Made by a program: the position numbers and the translations under genes | Shown: piece after piece, positions 53,530 through 64,000 of the stretch | How the letters are laid out: the number at the start of each line of letters is the position of its first letter | Numbering within the stretch: the first letter of the stretch is position 1 | Notes under the pieces: generated by a model | Database searches by the model: none | Told to the model about the DNA's origin: nothing | What the model saw: the letters and a program-made list of their open reading frames with translations, nothing else | From: Herbaspirillum sp. | GTDB taxonomy: Bacteria; Pseudomonadota; Gammaproteobacteria; Burkholderiales; Burkholderiaceae_D | Assembly (NCBI RefSeq): GCF_017744395.1 | Contig: NZ_JAGIBI010000001.1 | Location: forward strand, 620,001-684,000 | Direction: 5' to 3' | Length of the DNA: 64,000 bases

Positions 53530-54489
53530 TCACCCTTCCCGCTTGCCCATCAGGCCCTTGGGGCGCACCACCAGCATCGCCACCAGCAGCAGGTACGGCA
53601 GGATAGGCGCGACCTGTGCCAGTGTCAGCCGCAGCACCGGCGCCAACGGGCCGGAAGATGGGATGTTCAGGCCCAGCGTACCCAGCAATCCGGCCAGCGA
53701 ATAGTCGAGCGCGACGGCGAAGGTCTGCATCATGCCGATCAGGATGGAGGTAATGAAGGCGCCGGCCAGCGAACCCAGCCCGCCCACCACCACCACCACG
53801 AAAATGATGCTGCCCACCGCCGCCGCCATGCCCGGCTCGGTGACGAAGGCATTGCCGCCGATCACCCCGGCCAGCGCCGCCAGCGCGCAGCCGCCGCCGA
53901 ACACCAGCATGAACACGCGCGGCACGTTATGGCCGAGCGCTTCGGCCATCTGCGGATGGGTCAGCGCGGCCTGGATGGTCAGGCCGATGCGGGTATGGCG
54001 CAGCAGCAGCCAGATGGCCAGCAGCATGACCCCGGCCACCAGCAGCATGAAGCCGCGATAGACCGGGAACGAGGTCGAATACAGCGTGAAAAGCGTGCCG
54101 TCCAGCCCAGGCGGAATGCGGTAAGGCACAGGAGAACGGCCCCACACCAGTTGCACCAGTTCCACCACCAGGTAGGACAGGCCGAACGTAAACAGCAGCT
54201 CCGGCACATGGCCGTAGCGGTGCACGATGCGCAAGCCGTAATGCTCGACCAGCGCGCCGGCCAGGCCGACCAGCAGCGGCGCGATGAACAGCGCCGGCCA
54301 GAAGCCCAGTACGCCGGAGATCGAATAGGCCACGTAGGCGCCCAGCATGTAGAAGCTGGCATGGGCGAAGTTGGGCACGCCCATCATGCTGTAGGTCAGC
54401 GTCAGCCCGGAGGACAGCATGAACAGCAAGAAGCCGTAGCCCAAACCGTTCAGGAAAGTGATCAGTGCGAATTCCAAGGGTGCCCACAA
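53530..54489 (-). CDS. livH: Branched-chain-type ABC transporter permease LivH (TTG start)
   Basis: A permease of about 319 residues with eight or so membrane segments, the N-terminal LNGLGYGFLLFMLSSGLTLTYSMMGVPNFAHASFYMLGAY block and the C-terminal VVVVVGGLGSLAGAF of LivH. No ATG lies at the right place. TTG at 54489 follows GGGAGGG by seven bases and is the best start; another TTG six codons upstream is the alternative. It is the first gene of livHMGF, so its promoter should lie in 54490-54632, shared with divergent selO. Confidence 0.9.
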   Translation of the reverse strand: MWAPLEFALITFLNGLGYGFLLFMLSSGLTLTYSMMGVPNFAHASFYMLGAYVAYSISGVLGFWPALFIAPLLVGLAGALVEHYGLRIVHRYGHVPELLFTFGLSYLVVELVQLVWGRSPVPYRIPPGLDGTLFTLYSTSFPVYRGFMLLVAGVMLLAIWLLLRHTRIGLTIQAALTHPQMAEALGHNVPRVFMLVFGGGCALAALAGVIGGNAFVTEPGMAAAVGSIIFVVVVVGGLGSLAGAFITSILIGMMQTFAVALDYSLAGLLGTLGLNIPSSGPLAPVLRLTLAQVAPILPYLLLVAMLVVRPKGLMGKREG

Positions 54490-54632
54490 AAAATTGCCCT
54501 CCCGCAATCGCGGCAGAGCCCAAAAGTAGCGCGATCCTATGGGATTAGCGGTTCTCTGTCAAAATGATGGATTGCGTGCGGACGCACTCGCAGCGGGCTT
54601 GCGATCGGCGCCGACAGCTCCATTTACCTGCC

Positions 54633-56120
54633 ATGACCATCACTTCAGACGCCACGGCCGCCTTGCCGTCCTTCGGCAACCGCTTCGCCGACTTGCCGCC
54701 GGCCTTTTACACGCGCCTGCAGCCTACCCCGCTGCCCGCCCCTTACCTGGTCGGTTTCAGCGACGAGGCGGCCGCCACCATCGGCATGAGCCGCGCCATG
54801 CTGGACGATCCCGCCTTCCTGGACGTATTCACCGGCAACCGCATCGCCGACGGCTCGCTGCCGCTGGCGGCGGTGTATTCGGGACACCAGTTCGGCGTGT
54901 GGGCCGGGCAACTGGGCGACGGCCGCGCGATCTCGCTGGGCGACCTGCCCGCCGCCGACGGCCAGGGCCGCATCGAACTGCAATTGAAAGGCGCCGGCCA
55001 GACGCCCTATTCACGCATGGGCGACGGCCGCGCCGTGCTGCGTTCGTCGATCCGCGAATTCCTGTGTTCCGAAGCCATGGCCGCGCTGGGCATCCCGACC
55101 ACGCGCGCGCTGGTGGTGACCGGCTCCGACCAGCGCGTCATGCGCGAGACCGTCGAAACCGCCGCCGTGGTCACGCGCATGGCGCCCAGTTTCATCCGCT
55201 TCGGCTCATTCGAGCATTGGTACTACAACCAGCGCTTCGACGAGCTCAAGGTGCTGGCCGATGCCGTGCTGGAACAGTTCTATCCCGAATTGCTGCAGCA
55301 GGAAAACCCCTACAAGGCGCTGCTGACGGAAGTCACCCGCCGCACCGCCGAGCTGATGGCGCAATGGCAGGCGGTCGGCTTCATGCATGGCGTGATGAAC
55401 ACCGACAACATGTCGATCCTCGGCCTGACGCTGGATTACGGCCCGTTCGGCTTCATGGAAGCATTCGACGCGCGCCACATCTGCAACCATACCGACCAGC
55501 AGGGCCGCTATTCCTACCAGATGCAGCCGCGCATCGGCCAATGGAACTGCTTCGCGCTGGGCCAGGCCATGCTGCCGCTGATCGGCAGCGTGGAAGATAC
55601 CGAGGCCGCGCTGGCCGGTTATGAAGCGGTATTCGAAGCCAAACAGGAAGCGCTGCTGCACGCCAAGCTGGGCCTTGCGACCTTCCAGCCCGACGACGAC
55701 AAGCTGATCGACGCGATGTTCGCCATCCTGCAGAACAGCCATGTCGATTTCACGCTGTTCTTCCGCCGCCTGGGCGAATTGCAGATCGGCAATCCGGCCG
55801 GCGACGAGCCGTTGCGCGACCTCATCATCGACCGCCCCGCCTTCGACGCCTGGGCCGCGCAATACCGCCAGCGCCTGCGCGCCGAAAACAGCGACGATGC
55901 AAGCCGCCGGCTTGCAATGCATGCGGTCAACCCCAAATACGTGCTGCGCAATTACCTGGCCCAGGTCGCCATCGACCGCGCCCTGCAAAAGGATTTCTCC
56001 GAAGTGGAAAAGCTGCAGGCCATCCTGCGCCGCCCCTTCGACGAACAGCCCGAGCATGAAAAGTACGCAGATCTGCCGCCCGACTGGGCCAGCCACCTGG
56101 AAGTAAGCTGCTCATCTTGA
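54633..56120 (+). CDS. selO: SelO protein AMPylator (pseudokinase fold)
   Basis: A 495-residue protein of the SelO/YdiU family, which transfers AMP from ATP to Ser, Thr or Tyr of proteins and protects against oxidative stress. Recognisable parts are [29 protein letters not shown] with K119, [13 protein letters not shown] and the active-site [12 protein letters not shown]. The extreme C-terminus is Cys-Ser-Ser (493-495); in eukaryotic SelO this cysteine is selenocysteine. The start MTITSDA at 54633 fits the family. It directly precedes msrB, another redox-stress gene. Confidence 0.95.
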   Translation: MTITSDATAALPSFGNRFADLPPAFYTRLQPTPLPAPYLVGFSDEAAATIGMSRAMLDDPAFLDVFTGNRIADGSLPLAAVYSGHQFGVWAGQLGDGRAISLGDLPAADGQGRIELQLKGAGQTPYSRMGDGRAVLRSSIREFLCSEAMAALGIPTTRALVVTGSDQRVMRETVETAAVVTRMAPSFIRFGSFEHWYYNQRFDELKVLADAVLEQFYPELLQQENPYKALLTEVTRRTAELMAQWQAVGFMHGVMNTDNMSILGLTLDYGPFGFMEAFDARHICNHTDQQGRYSYQMQPRIGQWNCFALGQAMLPLIGSVEDTEAALAGYEAVFEAKQEALLHAKLGLATFQPDDDKLIDAMFAILQNSHVDFTLFFRRLGELQIGNPAGDEPLRDLIIDRPAFDAWAAQYRQRLRAENSDDASRRLAMHAVNPKYVLRNYLAQVAIDRALQKDFSEVEKLQAILRRPFDEQPEHEKYADLPPDWASHLEVSCSS

Positions 56121-56172
56121 AAACCATTACACTTCCGGCAACGTTATCGCATCAGCATTACAGGAGCCCGAC

Positions 56173-56568
56173 ATGACCAAGCGCGTAGAAAAGACCGAAG
56201 CCCAATGGCGCGAGCAGCTCGATCCGCTCGAATACCAGGTGACCCGCGAAGCCGCCACCGAGCGCGCCTTCACCGGCCGCTACTGGGACCATCACGAGGC
56301 CGGCACCTATACCTGCGTCTGCTGCGGCACGCCGCTGTTCACCTCGGACACCAAATTCGACTCCGGCTGCGGCTGGCCGAGCTACTTCGAACCGATCGAC
56401 TCGGCCAACGTGCGCGAAAAAATCGACCGCAGTTATGGCATGATTCGCACCGAGATCATCTGCAACGTCTGCGACGCCCACCTGGGCCATGTCTTTCCTG
56501 ACGGCCCGCCGCCGACCGGACTGCGCTACTGCATCAATTCGGCGTCGCTGCGTTTCGATCCGGCCTGA
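56173..56568 (+). CDS. msrB: Peptide-methionine (R)-S-oxide reductase
   Basis: A 131-residue enzyme that reduces methionine-R-sulfoxide in proteins. The zinc site is complete (C48 and C51; C97 and C100), and the catalytic C120 is in LRYCINSAS. The length and [10 protein letters not shown] and [12 protein letters not shown] blocks are typical of free-standing MsrB. It lies 52 bases after selO with GGAG in front of the ATG, so both are probably co-transcribed as an oxidative damage repair pair. Confidence 0.96.
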   Translation: MTKRVEKTEAQWREQLDPLEYQVTREAATERAFTGRYWDHHEAGTYTCVCCGTPLFTSDTKFDSGCGWPSYFEPIDSANVREKIDRSYGMIRTEIICNVCDAHLGHVFPDGPPPTGLRYCINSASLRFDPA

Positions 56569-56613
56569 CGCCGTCTCCCTTTCATTCCTTATCTTCGTAA
56601 AGACGTCCGCACA

Positions 56614-57234
56614 ATGAAGTTCCTGTTCGACCTGTTCCCCATCATCCTGTTTTTCGGCGTCTTCAAGTGGGCCGAAGGCCATCCCTCGGCCGCGCAGGAA
56701 CTGGTGATGCAATACCTGGGCGGCGCCATGTCCAGCGGCGCGGTCACCGCGGCGCAAGCGCCCATCCTGCTGTCGACGGCGGTGGCGATCGTCGCCTCGC
56801 TGGCGCAGATCGCCTGGCTGCTGCTGCGCCGGCGCAAGGTGGACGGCATGCTGTGGGTGTCGCTGGCGATCATCGTCGTCTTCGGCGGCGCCACCATCTA
56901 CTTCCGCGACGACACCTTCATCAAGTGGAAGCCGACCATCCTGTACTGGTGCTTCGGCGTGGCGCTGCTGTTCTCGCAGCTGTTCCTGAAAAAGAACCTG
57001 ATCCGCACCATGATGGAAAAGCAGGTCAGCCTGCCGGAACCCGTCTGGCCTCGCCTGAACCTGGCCTGGATCCTGTTTTTCGCGGCCATGGGCGCGCTCA
57101 ACCTGTACATTGCCTTCAACTACCCGCTCGATACCTGGGTCAACTTCAAGATGTTTGGCAGCATGGGGCTGATGTTCGTGTTCATCATCGGCCAGAGCCT
57201 GTTCCTGTCGAAGTACATGAAAGACGCCGAATGA
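56614..57234 (+). CDS. yciB: Inner-membrane septation protein A (YciB/IspZ)
   Basis: A 206-residue protein with five or six membrane segments that starts with the diagnostic [19 protein letters not shown] and has [23 protein letters not shown] and [15 protein letters not shown] blocks. YciB helps coordinate cell envelope synthesis and division. The chain is somewhat longer than E. coli YciB (179). Its TGA stop overlaps the next start as ATGA, so it is coupled to the BolA-like gene. Confidence 0.95.
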   Translation: MKFLFDLFPIILFFGVFKWAEGHPSAAQELVMQYLGGAMSSGAVTAAQAPILLSTAVAIVASLAQIAWLLLRRRKVDGMLWVSLAIIVVFGGATIYFRDDTFIKWKPTILYWCFGVALLFSQLFLKKNLIRTMMEKQVSLPEPVWPRLNLAWILFFAAMGALNLYIAFNYPLDTWVNFKMFGSMGLMFVFIIGQSLFLSKYMKDAE

Positions 57235-57515
57235 GCGCCGCCGATACCCGCCCGGAACGCATCCGCGAACGTTTGCTTGCAACTTTCTCGCCCACCCAGT
57301 GTCTGGTCGAGGACGAGTCCGCCCTGCATGCCGGTCATGCGGGCGCTGCCTCGGGCGGCGGCCATTACAGGGTCCGCCTCGTCTCCAACTTGTTTGAAGG
57401 TAAAAATAGGGTCAACCGCCATCGGCTGGTGTATGATTGCCTGTCCGACCTGATGCAGCAAGAGATCCACGCGTTGGCCATCGTGGCGCTCACCCCATCA
57501 GAGGCAAACGACTGA
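57231..57515 (+). CDS. BolA-family protein
   Basis: A 94-residue BolA/YrbA-type protein: [57 protein letters not shown] and the final helix [10 protein letters not shown]. BolA proteins bind monothiol glutaredoxins with Fe-S clusters and influence cell shape and stress transcription. The start at 57231 overlaps the yciB stop by four bases. The yciB-bolA-parvulin order is common in betaproteobacteria. Confidence 0.93.
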   Translation: MSAADTRPERIRERLLATFSPTQCLVEDESALHAGHAGAASGGGHYRVRLVSNLFEGKNRVNRHRLVYDCLSDLMQQEIHALAIVALTPSEAND

Positions 57516-57596
57516 AATCAAGAACAAAGAACAGACGCCCCTCTTCCTGTTTTCATCTCCATTTTGATTCACTCCTTTCTTTCCTAGGATTCAACA

Positions 57597-58373
57597 ATGA
57601 CATTTAAACCCGCTCGTCTGCTGGTTCTGCTGTTTGCAATCGCTTCGATCCCGGCTTTCGCCCAAAACCTGGCAGTCGTGAACGGCAAGGCCATTCCCTC
57701 CTCCCGCGCCGACCTGATGGTCAAGCAGATGACCGCCCAGGGCCAGCCCGACAGCCCGCAACTGCGCGGCGCCATCAAGGAAGAGCTGATCAACCGCGAA
57801 ATCCTGATGCAGGAAGCCGACAAGCAGGGCCTGTCCACCAGCCAGGACGTCAAGAACCAGCTGGAACTGGCGCGCCAGTCCATCGTCATCCGCGCCCTGA
57901 TCTCCGACTACCTGAAGAAGAACCCGGTGTCGGACGCCGATATCAAGGCTGAATACGACAAGTTCAAGGCCCAGGCCGGCGACAAGGAATACCACCCCCG
58001 CCACATCCTGGTGGACAAGGAAGAAGACGCCAAGGCCATCATCGCCAAGCTGAAGGCCGGCACCAAGTTCGAAGACCTGGCCAAGCAATCGAAGGACACC
58101 GGCTCGGCTGCCAACGGCGGCGACCTGGACTGGGCCTCCCCGGCCTCCTTCGTCAAGCCGTTCTCCGACGCCATGGTCGCGCTGAAGAAGGGTGAAGTCA
58201 CCCCGACCCCGGTGCAGACCCAGTTCGGCTGGCACGTGATCAAGCTGGAAGACGTGCGCCCGGCCAAGGTTCCGACGCTGGACGAAGTCAAGCCGCAAAT
58301 CGCCGAAGCCCTGCAACAGAAGAAGCTGCAGGCTTACCAGGACGAACTGCGCAAGAAAGCCAAGGTGCAGTAA
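57597..58373 (+). CDS. Periplasmic parvulin-type peptidyl-prolyl cis-trans isomerase
   Basis: A 258-residue exported foldase: signal peptide (cleavage after AFA near residue 22), N-terminal helical chaperone part, and one parvulin domain (about 130-225) with YHPRHILVDKEEDAKAI, LAKQSKDTGSAANGGDLDW and FGWHVIKLEDVRP. It speeds proline isomerisation during folding of periplasmic and outer-membrane proteins, like PpiC/SurA relatives. The ATG at 57597 follows an A+T-rich, weakly purine site. It ends before a long hairpin at 58433-58466. Confidence 0.94.
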   Translation: MTFKPARLLVLLFAIASIPAFAQNLAVVNGKAIPSSRADLMVKQMTAQGQPDSPQLRGAIKEELINREILMQEADKQGLSTSQDVKNQLELARQSIVIRALISDYLKKNPVSDADIKAEYDKFKAQAGDKEYHPRHILVDKEEDAKAIIAKLKAGTKFEDLAKQSKDTGSAANGGDLDWASPASFVKPFSDAMVALKKGEVTPTPVQTQFGWHVIKLEDVRPAKVPTLDEVKPQIAEALQQKKLQAYQDELRKKAKVQ

Positions 58374-58432
58374 TTGCCTTGCGTTGCGGCGGCCATGAGT
58401 GGCTGCCGCATTACTCGCTGTGCATTCAATCG

Positions 58433-58466
58433 ACATACCCGGCCAAGGCTTCCTTGCCGGGTATGT
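58433..58466 (+). repeat. Long hairpin downstream of the parvulin gene
   Basis: An 11-bp perfect stem (58433-58443 with 58456-58466) with a 12-base loop. No proper T run follows, so it may protect the mRNA end or be a weak terminator. Confidence 0.5.
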
Positions 58467-58649
58467 TGCTTTACAGGCATGGCTTATCGCCCATCCTGCT
58501 GAACGGCGGTGTTCTTTCCCAAGCCCCTCCAAGGGGTCTCCTCAAGCGTTGGATCGCAAATCTGCGAGATTTTGGCTTTATCGACAGCCAATGGAATCAC
58601 CCGGGGAAATCGGGCTCACATCATTTACCTTGAGCCTCCGGACCTCGCC

Positions 58650-58979
58650 ATGCCGCATTCCCTGCTCTCCGCCGAATTCCTGCTGCCGCTGGCAAGCGCC
58701 GCCGTCCTCTTCGTCTGCCTCGTATTCACCAGCATCCAGGGATGGCGCTCGGCCCGGCCTCGCTGGTACTGGCATGGCCTTAGCCTGCTATTGTGCGCAG
58801 GTATCCTGATTGCCGTGTATGCGGCCGAATCCAGCGACACTCCCGAGATGCCACCGCTTTTTTCCATCGCCATCTGGATGCTGATGGCCGGTATGATCGC
58901 AGCCATTGCATCGGCGTTTTGCCTGTTGACCAGACGTTTTCTTGAGTACCGTACCAGGCAGCGGGAAACCTCTCAGTAG
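58650..58979 (+). CDS. Small hypothetical membrane protein (109 aa)
   Basis: A 109-residue protein with three predicted membrane segments (about 9-28, 41-58 and 70-92) and a basic C-terminal tail (RRFLEYRTRQRETSQ). I do not recognise it. The start MPHSLLSAEF at 58650 is preferred because the frame upstream has no hydrophobic or conserved character; there is no good ribosome-binding site. It stands alone between the parvulin and the porin gene. Confidence 0.55.
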   Translation: MPHSLLSAEFLLPLASAAVLFVCLVFTSIQGWRSARPRWYWHGLSLLLCAGILIAVYAAESSDTPEMPPLFSIAIWMLMAGMIAAIASAFCLLTRRFLEYRTRQRETSQ

Positions 58980-58994
58980 ATGCCTCTTCAAGAA

Positions 58995-59075
58995 AAATCA
59001 CTTCCATTTATTTTTTAAATTTAAATAATTTATTTGTAAATAATTATAAAAATAAAATTATTCAACCTCACTTCA
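58995..59075 (+). other. A+T-rich tract upstream of the porin gene
   Basis: About 80 bases almost purely A and T (runs of AAATTTAAAT and ATTATAAAAAT type) in a GC-rich genome. It may act as UP element, bent DNA or site for a nucleoid protein controlling the porin. The region 58980-59256 contains no gene. Confidence 0.5.
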
Positions 59076-59256
59076 ATCATTTCACCAATAAGCATTCTGC
59101 TATTCTTCGATCCTGCCCCCATAGGGGCACGGTCGTTCGTTCACCAAGCATTGACAGCAAAAAGAACGGCGGCAAAAAGGGCGTTTCGGGGGGAGGCACA
59201 TAAGGTCGCTCCGCGGCGCCGATCATTACAACATCGTGGTTTCAGGAGAGACACCA

Positions 59257-60357
59257 ATGAAAAAAAGTTCCTTGCTTCTGCTCGCAGCGGGCTTGACCAG
59301 CGCCGGTGCGGCATTTGCCCAGACGAACGTGACCATTTACGGCATCGTCGATACCAGCATTCGCTATCTCAGCAATGACAATAGCCAAGGCAACAGCAAC
59401 TTCCGCATGGACAACGGCGCCATCGCCAACAGCCGCATCGGCTTCAAGGGCACCGAAGATCTGGGCGGCGGCCTGAAAGCCATGTTCCAACTGGAAAACG
59501 GCTTCTCCAGCGACACGGGTGCAATGAGCCAGGCCAATACCATTTTCAACCGCCAGTCGTGGGTTGGCCTGCAAGGCGGCTTCGGCAAGGTCCGCGTTGG
59601 TCGCCTGAACACCCCTCTGTTCGACCTGCTGGCCGACCACTTCGATCCGCTGACCGTGGGCAACTACGAAACCAACTCGTGGCTGCCGGCCGCCGCAAGC
59701 CTGGTCCGCAACAGCAACATGATCCGCTATGACAACGACTTCGGCCCGGTGTCGGCAGCAGTCAGCTATGCCTTCGGTGAAGTCGCTGGTTCGACCCGCA
59801 GCAAGAGCCAGTTCAGCAGCGCCCTGCGCTACACTGCTGGCGCCTTTGCGGTTGGCGGTGGCTTCCAGCAAACCAATGACGACAGCCAAAACAAGGATAC
59901 TGTCTACAACCTGTCGGCCTCCTACGATTTCGGCACGACCAAGCTGTTTGGCGGCTACTTCAACATCAAGGATGCGACCGGTACAAGCACCAACTATATG
60001 GCTGCCAATGGCTGGGCTTCCAATGTTACCGGCGGTGGTCTGGCCGGTGTCCAACGCAAGGATAATGGCTACTTCCTGGGTGCTAGCTATAAGGCAACCA
60101 ACGCCCTGACCCTGACCGGCGCGTTCTACTACGACAAGAGCCAAAATGTGGCGTACAAGAATCTGGGTAATGTCGGCGATGGTCGTCGTTACACGCTGGC
60201 GGGTTGGGCCGAGTATGCGCTGTCCAAGCGTACCCAGATCTATACCACGATCGACTACAACAAGGCCAAGGATGCTGCCACGTATGAGATCACCGATTCT
60301 GCAACAGGCAAAAACAATCTGACCACCGTCGGCGTCGGTATCCGCCACATTTTCTAA
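59257..60357 (+). CDS. Outer-membrane general porin (Gram-negative, OmpC/Bordetella type)
   Basis: A 366-residue trimeric-type porin with signal peptide (MKKSSLLLLAAGLTSAGAAFA, cleavage before QTNVTIYG). The 16-strand barrel pattern includes SRIGFKGTEDLGGGLKAMFQLE at strands 2-3 and VGRLNTPLFDL near the constriction loop, and ends in the assembly signal GVGIRHIF. It lets small hydrophilic solutes through the outer membrane. A strong CAGGAGAG site precedes the ATG at 59257. Codons here use more T-ending triplets than neighbours, common in highly expressed porins. The upstream A+T-rich tract suggests strong regulated transcription. Confidence 0.95.
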   Translation: MKKSSLLLLAAGLTSAGAAFAQTNVTIYGIVDTSIRYLSNDNSQGNSNFRMDNGAIANSRIGFKGTEDLGGGLKAMFQLENGFSSDTGAMSQANTIFNRQSWVGLQGGFGKVRVGRLNTPLFDLLADHFDPLTVGNYETNSWLPAAASLVRNSNMIRYDNDFGPVSAAVSYAFGEVAGSTRSKSQFSSALRYTAGAFAVGGGFQQTNDDSQNKDTVYNLSASYDFGTTKLFGGYFNIKDATGTSTNYMAANGWASNVTGGGLAGVQRKDNGYFLGASYKATNALTLTGAFYYDKSQNVAYKNLGNVGDGRRYTLAGWAEYALSKRTQIYTTIDYNKAKDAATYEITDSATGKNNLTTVGVGIRHIF

Positions 60358-60422
60358 TCCAGCCTGAATCGCGCCGCATGCCCCACAAAGGCTGCGGTGC
60401 AAGACAACTGGCATCAGAAAGC

Positions 60423-60457
60423 AAAAAGCGCAGTTCCAGGAGGAACTGCGCTTTTTT
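60423..60457. terminator. Bidirectional intrinsic terminator
   Basis: GCGCAGTTCC/GGAACTGCGC stem with AGGA loop, flanked by A and T runs, between the convergent porin and purL genes. Confidence 0.9.
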
Positions 60458-60502
60458 ATTGCCGCTATCGCTTGAACGGCCCGCCAAGCGGGCCAGCCCA
60501 AA

Positions 60503-64000
<3,498 letters not shown>

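Overview
The window is a GC-rich, gene-dense bacterial chromosome segment. Monomeric NADP-isocitrate dehydrogenase, a Gram-negative porin of the betaproteobacterial type, several periplasmic binding proteins, LysR/GntR regulators next to MFS carriers and a long single-chain PurL together suggest Burkholderiales, probably an Oxalobacteraceae (Herbaspirillum-like) soil or plant-associated organism. The genus is an inference. No rRNA, tRNA, CRISPR array, prophage or intact insertion sequence was seen.

Layout. 0-1.4 kb: 5' part of an aminotransferase and an amino-acid binding protein. 1.5-8.9 kb: a predicted organosulfur cluster. It holds a Tat-exported binding protein, a permease and an ATPase, with a membrane-anchored cytochrome c translationally coupled to the ATPase. 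A thiol-dioxygenase/four-rhodanese fusion and a divergent OsmC peroxidase complete it. A 12-base operator-like motif recurs at both ends of the cluster. 8.9-12.7 kb: HAD phosphatase, FAD protein, CHRD protein and NlpC/P60 hydrolase. 12.7-15.3 kb: an A+T-richer accessory patch with a small unknown protein, a gene remnant and a lone PD-(D/E)XK nuclease-like gene. 15.3-19.1 kb: MHS-family carrier, divergent LysR, and an AstE/AspA-type amidohydrolase.

19.1-23.9 kb: a GntR-controlled hydantoin/pyrimidine-type catabolic operon (MFS carrier, racemase-fold enzyme, hydantoinase) with an odd leader and a hydantoinase that apparently lacks a normal start codon. 23.9-26.9 kb: the NO-response pair norR/hmp, with three NorR sites and a sigma-54 promoter. 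27.2-28.5 kb: citA. 28.9-31.1 kb: icd behind a large palindrome. 31.3-33.2 kb: an orphan HMW1C-type cytoplasmic N-glycosyltransferase. 33.3-41.5 kb: outer-membrane proteins, an HDOD protein, an orphan binding protein, DUF1275 and KGG stress proteins, and a diguanylate cyclase.

41.6-47.5 kb: LysR, GntR, aldehyde dehydrogenase, SDR and MFS, which look like one catabolic unit for an alcohol/aldehyde or sugar-acid substrate. 47.6-49.5 kb: leuA behind a leader peptide with tandem rare CTA leucine codons and three mutually exclusive hairpins. 49.6-50.7 kb: an AraC regulator and a small membrane protein. 50.8-54.5 kb: a livHMGF branched-chain-type ABC transporter without a binding protein, whose two ATPases carry substitutions that fall in the same composite ATP site. 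54.6-59 kb: selO-msrB-yciB-bolA-type gene-parvulin, a redox and envelope housekeeping run. 59.2-64 kb: a porin behind an A+T-rich tract, then purL running off the right edge.
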